From contig NC_092670.1 of assembly GCF_964355755.1 (NCBI RefSeq), positions 29,127,795 to 29,191,794 of the forward strand: a DNA stretch of 64,000 bases, read 5' to 3'. Of this stretch, positions 11,676 to 26,300 are shown piece by piece (position 1 is the stretch's first letter; the number at the start of each line of letters is the position of its first letter). A program made the translations under genes and the position numbers. The notes under the pieces were generated by a model. It was not told where the DNA came from. It did not search any database and saw nothing but the letters and a program-made list of their open reading frames with translations. Source of the DNA: Antedon mediterranea (lineage: Eukaryota > Echinodermata > Crinoidea > Comatulida > Antedonidae).

Positions 11676-13724
11676 AGTGTTGACAAAGTGCGAGGCAGCG
11701 AGGCACGCGAGGCATGCCAAATATTTGTGCGAGGCATCATTTTATCATTTCCAAAAGTGCGAGGCATATAGTTTACAATTTCAAAAAGGTGCGAGGCATA
11801 TCTTAACGTGCTATTATGCTATATTATAGGCCTAATAATCAATCGATACAAGCGTATCTAAATAGATTCGTGTATACACTCATCATGTTGTTTATTTTTA
11901 TGTAACGATTGTTTTTTCATTCAAGTCATATCGTGTCAAATTTTACTTTTACAAAAGTGCCCAAACTACGGTTCAAAAATCTGAACGACAGTCTTCAACT
12001 TTCGATAAACAATAATTGTTATAGCGACACACTCATCAAATGACTGCAATGTTTGTTGGCATTTCGAGCGTGTTCACTCACATGTCTCTCGAACATAGCA
12101 GAGTGAAAATAATATTTTGTCACACCCCTGCGCCTAGATCCGGTAGACCCGAGAGATGGGAAATCCCTCTGTACTATTTAGCAGGTAGCGGAATGATTCA
12201 GCCCTCAGCTCTGAGGATTGTGGTGCATTCCCCTCCTATAGCACGTGGTTTCAGCAGCAACGCACAGACTTCTCTCTGAGCAGCGTGCCAAAGACATTTT
12301 TGACATTCCATTCTCTAGGAACAACACGTGTACCTCTCTCGCAAATAAGGTGAACAGCGATTGCCAGGACAAGTTCAATAACTGGCGGTGAATAAAAGGT
12401 AACTGATATGGCAATCCAATAACATGCCGCAAAGAAAAAAATTGCGACAGAATTCTGGAGCGCGTGTGAAAAAAGACTTACGTCCGACAATTGTAATACT
12501 AGGCCTAAAATTAAACTTTAGCTAATATGCTTAGCCCTAACCTAGATAAGGTTTTCTATGTAGAAAATAATTAATCAATTTTGATATAATAATAATTGGT
12601 GTAATATTTAATAATGATACACTATTCCTGTTTTAGTAAGCTAGGTATATTACGAACGATTTTTATTTATTGTTGTCCATGTACGTACTAATAAACCTGG
12701 CGCTAGTTTCCTTCGCTTGTATTTTTACTCCAAATTTGATAACTAACTTTATCGTGTGAATACCACACCTTAGAAGTATACCTCATGAGTACTTTAATGA
12801 AAGAATCACATAAAAAGTAACAAATAAATCTATAAATTAATGATTTTACAGGCGTGTTTCTCGCACACTGTTCGCGAATTTCACTTATTCAATGTTCAAT
12901 ATTTTTGTTTCTATGGAGCGCCAAAAGAGCAACGATAATAGAGGACTAAAACTCAGTGGAATGCGTCAATTTCTCATGCATTTATTGGTGAAAAACACGT
13001 TTTATTTCAATATATTTGTTAATTTGTCAATAAAAATGCTGTAATATGTTACTGCTGATACTGTTCTGTTTTCAAAGAATAATAATCGATCCTAAATCAA
13101 CATCACTACCTAGTCTAGACCTAGGACATCCTACTAAGGATATTATGATGAATTTTTCTATTTTATTCTTTAAAAGGTTACCGAAACCGTGTACATTATC
13201 AACAGTACACCGGTGAACAGTAACATTTTTCCTTACTGACAGTGACAAAATCTATTGAAATTGTACTTGATTTTCACCAAATAATGCGTTAAATATAAAT
13301 GGATTCCACAGAGTTTTTAGCCCTCTAATTAATTTTGCTCTTTTGGCGTTCCATAGAAACCAAAATATTGAACATTGAGTGTGCGAAATGCGAGAAAAAC
13401 AACGTCTGTAAAATCACCAATTTAATGGATTTATTGTTGCTTTTATGTGATTTTTCTTCATTAAAGTAGGCCTACTAATTCTAAGCTGTGGTATTCAGGA
13501 TAAAGTTGGTTAAAATACAAGGCAGGTGCAAAAGGAAACTAGCCTAGCGGGCCTAGGCCTAGCCTAGGCTACTTCAATTTCGGTGATTTCCTGCCTTGCA
13601 ATTTTGAGAAATGATAAAATGATGCCTCGCATTTTTTGATGATGGTAAAACGATGCCTCGCATAAATTTCTGACTTGTCTCGCATGCCTTCCCTGCCTCG
13701 CTGCCTCGCACTTTGTTACTACCC
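11676..13724. mobile_element. Mutator-like non-autonomous element (10-bp target duplication)
   Basis: The inverted termini share ACAAAGTGCGAGGCAGCGAG and extend about 60 bp with GCGAGGCAT motifs. The element is flanked by perfect direct repeats TCTTAACATG at 11666-11675 and 13725-13734. A 9-11 bp duplication with long terminal repeats is the Mutator (MULE) pattern. A second inverted repeat of about 250 bp lies inside (about 12695-12960 against 13290-13550), containing GGAGCGCCAAAAGAGCAA on one side and its inverse on the other. Positions 11990-12490 are richer in G+C and hold minus-strand frames of 75-79 codons with no recognised domain; this could be captured host DNA. No transposase is visible. 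Confidence 0.8.
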
Positions 13725-14201
13725 TCTTAACATGCCTTAGGTAATGTATTTTCCTGTGGGTTCTATTTACCCAAAGAAGGACCTAGGACTTTGCACACAC
13801 AGGTGTAGGCTGGCTAGCTCCCACACAGTACAATTCAACTTTCAACACTGATGTGCATCACAGTCAATCTTCATAAAATTTGATAAAATTATATGCTTTT
13901 TTGTTATATAGAATGCAAGGAATTTTATATTTATTTTGAAGGTTAAACGACACTGTCAAGATCAGATCAACACAATAATCTGCAAGATTGGTTTGGGCAG
14001 ACTACCATACTCAAGATTGATCCTTGTATATCTAAACAATGTTTACATGTCGCCAGAAATTGAGTAGATTAAGCATGGTCATAGATTTTGGAAGAGTGAG
14101 TCTCATCTGTTGTGTTGGTCTTGACAGGAAATAACATTTCTTTTGACAAGTGGTTCTTGCTGCACATAAAATAAGTTTTAGTCTGGCATCTTGAAATCAT
14201 T

Positions 14202-14393
14202 TCACAATAATATAGCATTATGAACTGGATGCTTAAGTCGATCAATACGAGTCCTGCACATGACGCAACGCAAAGGTAGGACACGTTGCGACACAGCAAT
14301 TTGAATGGTCTTCACAAAACATTTACGGCAGATTATCTTGTGTCCACATGGAAACGTATGAATACAAGCCTTTGTATTCAGACACACAACACA
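14202..14393 (-). CDS. RING-HC finger exon with stop codon
   Basis: The acceptor is a long T-rich tract ending CTTATAG. The frame opens directly with CVVC and contains TFPCGHKIICRKC and LRCVMC, a complete C3HC4 set with normal spacings. It ends at a TGA 15 residues after the last zinc ligand. The finger also has a conserved-looking basic helix region (FVKTIQIAVSQR). RING identity is firm; which upstream exons it joins is the uncertain part. Confidence 0.82.
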   Translation of the reverse strand, partial: CVVCLNTKACIHTFPCGHKIICRKCFVKTIQIAVSQRVLPLRCVMCRTRIDRLKHPVHNAILL

Positions 14394-17300
14394 CTATAAG
14401 AAAAACAAAACAAAAATGCTTACAATTTGTAGGAATATAAAATGTTTTAATAAGTTTTCGTGCTATGTACAAGTTATGTACTGTTATATAATCTATGTGA
14501 TCTGTATAGATCTGCCATTGCACAAAGACTTAATTTAGTTACTTATTTCAAGTATTTTAAATTTCAATTTGTCATCAGAAGTAAAATTCTAATATATTCT
14601 AGTTATTCAGTTAAAGATACTAATTATAGTGAGATACATTTAGACCAGGCATGATATTAAACGGATATTAATTACAATATGGAAATTACAACAAGAAAGA
14701 AAACATATCTGCAGTATATTGATAATCATTTGTTTGGGAAGTTGATCTAAATAGTGTAATTGATATTGAAATGTAACTCAAGAACTAGTATGTCATTACA
14801 GTATGTGTATGTGAAAGATATATACAGTAAATAAATTGTTTTTCGTCTTCCTCCTTTTTTCTATGTCACATAATATGTTCATTGAATTTAATGAAAATTT
14901 GATGGAAAAAGAAATTAATTTCTCGAAATATTTAGTAATATTTATTTACCTAGCTTTTTAGTGGAAACCCCTACTTGTCATTGTCAATTTATTATTAGAT
15001 CAGATGTTTATAACGCCCTTTTTACTAATTAGTAATACTATGTAACTATCCTACTTATTAAATTCTTGAGTTATCTTTGTATCATCATTTGTGATCTGAA
15101 AATAGTAGTAGTGTAGATTCATTGCTTCTAGTTTAATTTATATTCGGCAAAATATTTGGTTTTCTGTGGCAACCTATTGCAATATGAGGAGGTTGCATGG
15201 TAACATGCCTTTTTTGTGTGAAAAGGAAAGAAGACAGGATTTAAGAAGTTAGTTGGAGATTATAAGAGATAAATAGAGAGAGATTTTAGAAAGTTTTTGT
15301 ATAAATTACTGAACCATAAGCCAGGGAAAGTTTACAGAATTCGGTAAGCTCAATTCTCTTATCGAATATAGTCATTTTGTTGTGTTATTTGAGATGTTAT
15401 TTATGGCTGGTACTTTTGGTAGGCTAGGCCTAGGCCTAGATAACTTTGTTTTAAAGCCCCATTCCCTACGTTTTTTAGATCTATTTTAAGATCACAAACT
15501 ATATTTAATGTAAAAATAATACTATATGGTCCTATTGCGATAACTTTTTTCGTCTTTAAACGGTTAAAAATGTGAAAAATAAATCGATTCTAATAATTAT
15601 AGAGGCCCGCTATAAATCCCAAAATGCATTGCGCGCGGATTGATATTTTTGTTTTTCACCTGTAATTCGCCCACTTTTCGATCGATCGTGAAGCCAAAAC
15701 AAATGGAAGACTCCTAACTTTTCAGCGAAAATACCGGGTTTTCCCCAATTTGTATCAACGGAGTCTGGCAAAAATAGAAAGACAATTAATGCAGCAACTA
15801 TACAACGTCAGGCTAGGAATATAGCTAGCGTACGATGTTCGTACGTTATCGATGTTTACCAGCTAGGCCTACAAAACTAAGCCTAGCTAGGCTAGGCCTA
15901 AGACCGTCCACGAGAGGTCGATCGCCGCGAGCTACTTAGGTAGTGCATTGTTTCTCACTTTTTATCATAATTTACCATAAAACGTACATTTAAGACAAGG
16001 AATGACATGGTTTAATGTTTTTAAAGTGATATATATGTATTATTTTCCAAAAAACGTCCAAAATTGCAGGGAAGGGGTCTTTAACTTTCAGGGACCATCT
16101 CATAAGTGAGATATACTAGTCTAGGTTCCAGACGGAGTTTTGTCTTAATATTAGTAAAAAGATAAATAATTTGGCACATATGGCGTTTCATACGTATACT
16201 ACTTGATTTTGGATACTCCGTCTGGGGAAACACGCACAAGTCACGTGGTTTGACACCAAGAATTCTTGGTGCATACGATTATCCAGTTGACTAGTTTCAG
16301 CTGCATGCAATTGGCTACTCACTCGTACTCCGTTTTAATATTCATATTTCAGAATTTCAAAGACTCAACAACTAAGATGATGCGCATGCGCTATGTTACG
16401 TTTAGACAATGTGTACTTGGGTACATTTATGAAAGTCTCTGAAGGCTGGAAATTATTTTATATGCCTAGTAGTCTGGTAAACATTTGATGGGATTTTTCC
16501 CAAGAACATGAAAACTCGTCTTGATATGATAGGCTAGCAAATCCGCAAATCAAACATTGAATGGATCATTTATTACGCGGAGATAATTTTGATTTAATTC
16601 CCACCCAGACCCTGTCTAGTCCTGCTGTGTGGTGGTGTATAGACCTGTTGTGTGCTGGTGGTGGTATGTAGGCCTACTTTATTGGCGTTTTATTTGGCAG
16701 GTCATACGTGCGAATTAAGTAGGACCTACGAAAGAGGCCTAGGCCAAGGACTAAACAATTAATAAACAAAACAACGTGGCATTACGATTTTATATTTCAA
16801 CAGTCTCGATCGTACATTCAGCACTACGTACTCGATCTTTTTCATTTTGAAACAAAATGATCATTGGTTGATTCGAAATCCATATTTACATACCGCCCGC
16901 CCCATATAGCCAAATACGGTATGATAACCTACGTCATTCTTATCAGATGTTTGCGGTCTGCAAATCGATTTCTATACGTGTTTCACAAGTCTGTATTTTC
17001 AGACAAAAATCGCGGTCGAAATAAAAACAAATAAATTTAAAAAAAAGATAATACAGACTTGGGGCAAGTCTAGAGATATACCTGTTGCTTCTATGAAAGC
17101 ATAACACTAAACAGTTTATATGCTTGTTTTTTCGTTAAATTGTTGTTTGAATAGCTAATATTTATGCTCATATTATAATAGTAATATTAATACTGGACAC
17201 CAATTATGCATTATTATAGAAGACTGTATTAATTGCGGTTGTTGCTGATGGATAAATGTTAATATTATCATTCTGTCAATTGTTTAAATAGGTCATGTTA

Positions 17301-20300
17301 AACCAGTTTTAAATTAAGAACCAAGAACTTTATAAATAATAGCTAACCATACTATTATGTCATTTTTATTGTTTCACAGTTAATCAACTCTATCACGGTA
17401 TTGGTAAATAAAGACTTAAAGGAAGCATATAACCGTGGGATATTTCGATTCTCGACTCATATATATCTCTGGACCCTCGACAGTACCGTAATAGTACGCC
17501 TTCTGCACTTTCTCATATATTTCGCTTAGTTTCGGAATACTGAATTTAATTTTTTTGTTTACATCCTGAATTTTTGTTTTATATAAATAGATACAGTATA
17601 AACCAAAAATAGAAAACCACGACTATTAATTTTCAGATAATAAATAATAAATCAAATACTGGTGGCCTGCAAAAGCTTATTGAAATATCAAGTTGTTTCA
17701 CTTCCAACAACATATTTACGATAAGTATTACTTTAAATTTTAAAAAATGTTTCACTTTTTAACATGGTTTGATATCTCTGCTTCACAAAATGCCTACATT
17801 GTTGAATACTTAGTTTTTGTTTTATTTTAGTATCATACTAATATTCGTTCTGTAATGAATTTGACAATTTGACATGCCTGAATGATTCTGACAATTAGAA
17901 GGTGCCTAACAACATGTAAGCAACACAGTGAATTTTTTGTTTTAAATTTTAGTTTAACTGAGAGTTTAATTTATTTCTACATTACAACAAATTAAAACTA
18001 CTTATGATTACTACATATTTATTGACTTACTAGTTTTATATTTTTGTTAAATATTATGTATTTAGACTGTATTGGTTTCTCATTGATTAAGCATAGTAAG
18101 TAGCAGCCAGTTGACAGCTGCAGCTATTGTCTATCACACTCTACATTAACTACATCATCAATATTCAAATATAAATCTATAAACAGGCTGTTGCTAAAAC
18201 ACTAAGGGCCTTCTGCTGAGCAGGAATAATCGGTTTTATTTTTTTAATAGATTATTTTTGGGCAGCAGAAACGGCGAAAACCGATTTTAAAAAACCCATT
18301 GCGTGTTTTAACCGATTATTTCTTGTTTTAACCGATTATTGTGAAGCAGTTTTTAGCTGCAACACAAATAGCGATTATTGACCACAATTTAACCTCTACA
18401 GTATAGCAAGCCTTACTCACAAAGCATGCTGTTTATTTGCGCGATTGCCGACGATCAGCAAAACAATGTGGCCCGATGAGATAACATTTGATTGTATTAT
18501 TTTGTGGGGGAGAATTATACCGAGAGACTCCAAGATGTTATGTTGTATGTGGTACGGTAGTAGTAGGCCTAGATGTTTATTTTACAAATAATATTATATG
18601 TAAAAAAATATATATATATATGCTTTATGTAAGAGTTCAATTTTTAATCCTACATGTGAGAGTTTTAGGCAGCGATAGGATGTAAACAAACCAACTCTCA
18701 TCGGCCTTCCATAACTTCAACTGCGTTGTGGGTATGGATGACATGATTTTTAAAAAGCGATTACCAGATAACCGATTAACGTCGGAGAAAAATTTCAGTT
18801 GCAACGCGGTCAATTCTGTGGTTTGTGGTACTTAGGAAAAATTGATTATTTTTATTTTTTCAGCAGAAGAACAGACTCTAAGACAAAGTCAGAATATAAC
18901 TTTTACTGTTTATGACAATGAGAAGTTTGTTCATTTTTTTGTGGATTCCTGTTGGTGTGTTGTATGTATCCAAGGGTATAGTTTGAGCTTTCATCATATT
19001 AATGATATGCTATTAAATCTAGAATAAATATAATTGTATGGCATATTTTAACCAATTTTAAATTTTCCAACTTTTAAAAGTCTTGTATAAACACATTTAA
19101 ACTAGTTTTCATAATATATGTTCATGATATAATTTTAATTTTGTGTATGGATGTAATACTTACTAATGAAATATTCCAAAATAAGAGAATTTTTTAAAAA
19201 TAATAAGATACTGTAGATTACATTCCATACATTAAAAAAAATGCTATTTATAAATGAAACAAAGGTTTATTTTGATTACATTTAAACTATGTTTAAGTAT
19301 TAAATTTCATACTTAAAGTACATAATGTAAGAGTAATACCGATTTCTAATGAAGATAAAGATTCCATGTTGCTTTGCATGTACAGTCATTATACCTGAGT
19401 AGATATGATGACTCACATAAACCATAGAGATATTAATATCTCTATGCATAAACTTAACAATAAATAATCTTACAATCTTCTCAATGACGTATTCAGGGAA
19501 TCAGTGATCACAATATTTACACTACATTACTCAACAGATCCTGGTTTAACACGTTCAAAGAGGTGACTCCTTTAAATATAAAGAAATTCTGATAAATTTG
19601 CAGGGTATAAAGTGGAGGATCATAATATTCATTACTTTCAACCATAGAGATATTATTTCCATGTAACTAATCTATGTTTCAATAAATATTGTTTGCATTT
19701 ACTGTACTCAAAAATTATGAATGTATCCTTAATTTTTTCTTTTCATTTTATACCTTTAGGCATGTGTGGCCAAGGATTACCAATAGAAAATTAATCATTG
19801 TCCTATCATATAGGTGGTAATCCCTTTGAACAGGTGGTACTTTGTGAACCAGTTCACCAGGGTAACCCCTACTCGTAATGAACTGGGTTCTTTACAGTGC
19901 ACATGGACAAACTGTGTACACTGGCCCTACGGTTTAGTCCTTATCCAAGAAGACTTGCTCCACCACACTATTCAATTCAATTCAAAATAACCTTTATTTA
20001 AACAATGGAAAAAAACAAGAAATAACATAAGCCAAATAACATAAATATGGTGAGAAGAAGAAGAAGGCATGATCCCAGAAAGATACAGGATCTTGAGTCA
20101 GGTCTGTCTCGGACACAAAATAAAGAGACAAAGAAAAGCGGGACAAATCAACAGAAAACAATCAGGACATGGAACACTACGGATTTCAACTGAGTAACCA
20201 CCAAAAAAGAAGGGATGGGAAATGCAAAGTTAAATAATAATTAATAGCAAAGTGTTTTTTTCAGAATATTAGAAAACGAGTATTTGTTGACAGCACTTAA

Positions 20301-23300
20301 GCTTGGTTCCCACTAGAATGTAACACAAGGACGTAAACGCAACGCAAAGCGTTTTAACCAATGACAAGCGAAGTTATAGACAGTTAGCAATCACAAGCGA
20401 ATAAGCCATCGCTTGTGATTGGTCAATTCACTTGCGTTGCGTTACGTCCTTGTGTTGCGTCGCTAGTGGGAACCACGCTTAATTATAGTTGGAGGTAAAT
20501 AATTCCACAGTTTTGGACCAGTAAATATAATAGTTAGTTTTATGAAGGGATATAAAAATATCAAATCTATTTCGTGTGCGGTGATTGTGAATCAAAGTAT
20601 TACATTTGAAAGTATTATAGAAGTCAGTGAGTAAAGTAAATTTAAAAGAGGCATACAGGAACATACATTGTTGAAGAGAATTAATGTAATAGTTTTGAGG
20701 ACATTAAGTTTGGAAGAAGGGAAGAATAATGGGACCGAGGTGGAGCACCAGATATGATCCAGATAACCTTTTTTAGTCGCGTGCACACGACTATACAGCT
20801 TACTATTTCGGTAGGTTGGTCGTTCAGTAAAACACTAACTCAAATTTGCACACGCAACTACAGCCATGTACAGTATATGGTCTTGTTTGAATAATCTGTA
20901 ATTTGTTAAGGTTGGAAGGGTATTGTGAATTAGGGAACAATAAATTATACAAAGTATATTAGAAGGAAAATATGAAGATGATACCAAGACATGCCATGGC
21001 ATTTGTTTCATGTTTGAGTATATCACTATTGAAATCACCAATAATATAGACTTTATAAACGAGTGTGCCTGGAACCCATACCGATATTGTTGGCTCTTTA
21101 GGTATGATAAACTGCACCCCTGCCTTAACCTCTCGGCCATTTGACTCAATAGATATCTTATCAGTGGCTTTCTTGACAACTTTTAAATTTTATTTAACTT
21201 GATACTCCATTATAGGACCACCTGTTAATTAAAATGGCTGTCAATACTGTTTGTAACTGAAGGGGTACAGTATGTTTGTGTGGTTGTTGTCTTTATTCCA
21301 ATAGTACAGTATTTAGGTTCAGAACTGTAGTGTCTGGATTGGGAGACTAAGGGGTTAAGGGAGATCGATATAACCACATGGTTATTACGTTGTACACAAT
21401 GAAAGATGCAATAAATAGACATAAGATATAACATTGGCGACGAGTTAAGGAGAATATCAAACCACAAGTGATTAGAAGTTTCAATACTGTAATTTTGGCG
21501 ATATATTTGTTTTAATACTGTTGTAACGATGACCGCTGTAAACGTTGAAATCACTGGAATCGCTGCGTATGATCCACACGATGTGCACGCTTCGGCTGAA
21601 CAGTGGAAGAAATGGCTTCGCAGTTTTGAATTATATGCTACTGGTAAAGGAGTAGTAGACAAAAACCAAAAGAAAGCTTTGTTATTGCATTGCGCCGGAA
21701 TGGCTGTACAGGACATATATGACTGTTTAACAGAGGAGAACGGAACAGATGAGTATGATGTTGTTGTAAACACATTAAATAAACAATTTGCTATGAAAAC
21801 CAACGTACCGTATGACCGTTATTGTTTTAGAAAACTGACGCAAGGTGATGACGAAACTATTCACCAATTTATAAACAGATTGAGGCAGCAGGCTGCAAAA
21901 TGTGAATTTGATGATGTGAATGTTGATGAGTTAATTAGAGACCATGTTATTGAAAAATGCAAATCAAATAGACAGACTAAACTTGCTAGAAAAAGGAAAT
22001 ACTTTGAAATTAACTAATTTAAAAGCAATAGCTAGCACATTTGAAATGAGTGAGAAGCAAGCAAAGGAGATGTCACAAGAAGTTAATGGAGTGGAAACAA
22101 CAACAAACATGAATGCAGTGAGGAATGAGAGATGGTCAAGATCAAGCACGAAGAGCAGAAACAGGTACCAAGCTGGAAATTCAAGTGGTAGGCCTAACAG
22201 AACAAGTAAGTCAAAGTTCAATGATAGGCAAGATAACCGGAAATGCTTTCGCTGTGGAATTGGCTAAGGATAAATGCAGTGGCGTATCCAGGATTTTGAA
22301 GTTGGGGGGGCCGGGAATTGCCAATTTGCCGACAAAATTGGTGTCATTATCTGTACATACACGACGTCTCTGATCAATATATGTTCTAGGATTACATAGT
22401 CATATTGTCTTATATGGGATAACGATGCAAAATTAAAACCAAACCAACATTATCTGTTAGTATGTTGTATTCATATTACAATAAAGAAAGAATTAGGAAA
22501 ATCTGATTTGTAGTTTTCGAAATATATGGTCTAAAACATCGCCAAAAATGATCGTTTTTAGCCACGAAAGAAGTAAAACAATTTGCGGCCTCAGTCGACA
22601 ATTCTATTAACTACGCCATTTTTGGTTAAAATAATTACATATAATTACGTTTTTTAGTAATTTATTTTATATATCACCATTGGAAATATCAATAAAACAT
22701 GTTATTAAATGCTTATAAAATATATAAAGTTGTTTACTTAACGGAATTCGGACAAATTCATTGCTCTAACTTTGTGTAGTAACGATCAGAGAGATTCATG
22801 GTACACGCGCAATATTAATTCTAAAACTACAAAGATAAATGTTTGTATGGATGTACATAAGGTAGAAATGATTGTTGATAGTGGTGCTACAGTTAATATC
22901 ATAGATCAGTATTTATGGCAACAGTTAAAATCCAAGAAAATTAAATGCAAATCTGAGTTGACAAACAGAAAGTTATATGCATATGGGTCAGAAAAACCAT
23001 TAGAGTTGTTAGGAAAATTTACTACGAACATGTCAATTTTTCAAGGTACAGGTATTTGTAATAATACTGAGCCTAAAATAACAGCAGATGTATATGTGTT
23101 AAAAGGGAAAGGCCCTGCTTTGTTGGGAGGTGATACTGCAATGAAGCTTGGAGTGTTAAATATTGTAATACCAGAAGTGATAAATAGTGTACAAGATATT
23201 AGTATACACAGGTATTTGAAGGTATTGGTAAATTAAAAGATTATAAGTTACATTTATTTATTGATGAACAGGTAACACCAGTTGTTCAGAGCATGTATAG

Positions 23301-26300
23301 AATACCGTTTAGTCTCAAAGATAAAGTCAATGATAAATTAGATGAGTTTTTAGAATCTCTTGACATAATTGAAAGGGTAGACGAACCAAGTGATTGGGTA
23401 AGTCCAGTCATAGTAGTGCCAAAACCAAATGGGGATATACGCCTCTGCGTAGATATGAGGCAGGACAACCGAGCAGTTAAAAGGGAGAGGCATCCAATCC
23501 CAACAGTTGACGAAGTGTTGTATGAAATGAATCAAAGTACAGTGTTCTCTAAATTAGACATGAATTACGGCTATCACCAAATTGAATTAGATGAGCAATC
23601 ACGAAACATCACAACTTTCATAACTAACAAAGGTCTTTATCGCTACAAAAGGTTGATGTTCGGGATAAATGCTGCCCCTGAAAAGTACCAAAGAGTAATC
23701 AGTCGGACGCTGAGTGGATGCGAAGGTGTAGTTAACATATCAGATGATATTGTTGTACACGGGAGAACACAGACTGAACATGATGACAGACTTCGTGTAG
23801 TGCTTGAGAAATTTAAAGAGAAGAATTTGACTGTCAACAAGGATAAGTGTCAATTTAGCTACAGTTGCGGAACCCTTAAGACGACTAATGCGAAAAGATT
23901 GTAATTTCTATTGGGGGTCTGAACAAGAAAATAGTTATGTAAAACTTACGAAATGCTTAATTAATGAAACATGCTATTTCAGATTAGATGCAGAAAGTAC
24001 TCAGTTGGTGGAGTTTTAATTCAGAAATACAATGGTGAAACCAGAGTTATAAGTTATGCAAGCCGAACATTATCAGCTACTGAAAAGAAATATTCAACAA
24101 CGGAGAAAGAGGCATTGGCAGTGGTATGGGCTATGGAAAGGTTTCATGTTTACTTATATGGATTACAGCTGTTTGAATTGATAACTGACCATAAACCACT
24201 CGAAGGCCTGTATGGACCAAAGTCTAAACCAAATGCACGGATTGAAAGGTGGGTGATGATCGAGACTTATGTCCTATTCTTATACAGTAAAGTATGTACC
24301 CGGTAAGAATAACATTGCTGATATATTATCAAGGTTACCAATAGAAACTGATGGCAAACAGAATAATGACACAGAGATGTATATTCGATTGGTAGCATCA
24401 AATGCAACCCCATGTGCACTATCATCACGTGAAGTTGAAGAGGCATCAAAGGAAGATCCTGAATTGAGTAAAGTGAGAAATAGTATACGGACAGATAAAT
24501 GGGACAGAGACTTGATTCAGTAAAATGCAATATACAACAAGAACTTGCATGTTTTGGATATTTAATTCTTAGAAACAGAAGGATTGTAATTCCAGAAAAA
24601 TATAGATTACAGTGTATTGAATTAGCACACTAAGGACACTTGGGGATAGTCAAAACCAAGCAAAGGTTTAGAACCAAGGTATGGTGGCCTGGGATGGAGA
24701 AGAATGTGGAAGACTATGTTAAAACATGTCATGAGTGTCAGATAAAAAGTTTGATGCCAGCACCAGAACCATTTGAAGCCAACACAACTACCAACAGGAC
24801 CATGGCAAGATATTTCGATTGACTTGCTGGGACCGTTTCCATCGAAGGATAATGTACTAGTGGTGGTAGACTATTATAGTCGTTATTATGAAATTAGTTT
24901 AATGAAGACAATCACAAGTGAGAAAACTAGAATTTAATTCGTCACTTTGACGAATTATAGGTGATCATTTTTATCATTTTAATGAAATTAACACTTTTTA
25001 AACATGCACGTACGTTAACATGCGATCGTAAAAAGCTGATGTACGCCATCCTATGACATGATGCATATACATATATAGTGCTGAGTTGTACCTATATGTG
25101 TCATATACAATATGTACATTATCTGTATATCTATATACAGTGTAGCAGAGGTGAAATTACGGGACCCACATCATGTTCTATTTTTTTGGTATGATGGAAT
25201 TATCAAAATAAACTCAAAGATGACAATTTCGAAAGATAATTAATTGAGCAAATAAATATAAGGATTGGAAGAGAATTTGACACGTAGAAGCGCAATGCGC
25301 GCTCTTTGAAATTTGTATAACTTCGACTAAAGAAATTTAAAAACAACATTTTAACTTCAACTAGCCATATGATAACATCACAACATTCGATAGGCTTAAT
25401 TTTGATATGAATTCATATCTACATTTCATCAGCTTTCATAATAAATTATAATCATCAAGGTCACATTTAATTCGGAAGAGCTGTAAGATATTCAAATGTA
25501 TGGTGTAGGTGAAATTACACGACCTACGTTATTCAAGTTTTTACGCGTGATGACGTCATCAAAATGAAAATGTTAACAACTCATGAGGAAGATAATTAAA
25601 TGAGCAATCATATACAAAAAATTTAGCGAAAATCGGGCACAAAATAACCGAGATGCGCTCAGTTGAATGTGATAATCTATGACAAAAGAGAAAAAAACCT
25701 AATTTTTAAATTTGAGTGGCCATTTGGTGACCTCACAACATTTTGTACGTCAAATGTGTACATGAATTTATATCTAGAACCCAATGGCTTCCAGAATAAT
25801 TTAAAAAAATTGGGGGTCATCGTGCATTCTGAAGAATGATTTTCATTTTAAAAATGCCTTATTTTTCATCATTTTCAGCACTTTTATGCAGTTAATGTGC
25901 GCATTTTGTCATTTTTAACATGCTCGTATAGCGTTATTTTAAGTCGGAACGAACTCAAATTCGGTGAATGTACTAAGGATGGTGAGTAGAATGCGATTTC
26001 TACAAAATATTCGTATTTTTACGCTTTTTAAGAATCGCGCGCTGAAAAACGCATTTTTGCGCAGTAATTTTTTTAAACACGCAAATGGCCTAATTCATGC
26101 TCTAAATTGATTAAAACTTAATTTTGAGCTTTTTAAATTTTGAACGCGCTATTTTACGCACATGACCCTACGTGCGCGTGCGTTTTTACTTGCTAATATT
26201 TTTACCCTTGACCTGAAGTTTACGTGTAATAAATTTCTTTAATATGTGATAATGAATTATGGAGATATGATTGATAACGTGATTTCACAAAATGGCGTAT

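Noticed and set aside
12040-12490. Host gene in the Mutator-like element
   Set aside because: Frames on both strands are short and overlap; no splice-flanked exon or known domain. Kept only as a possible captured segment.
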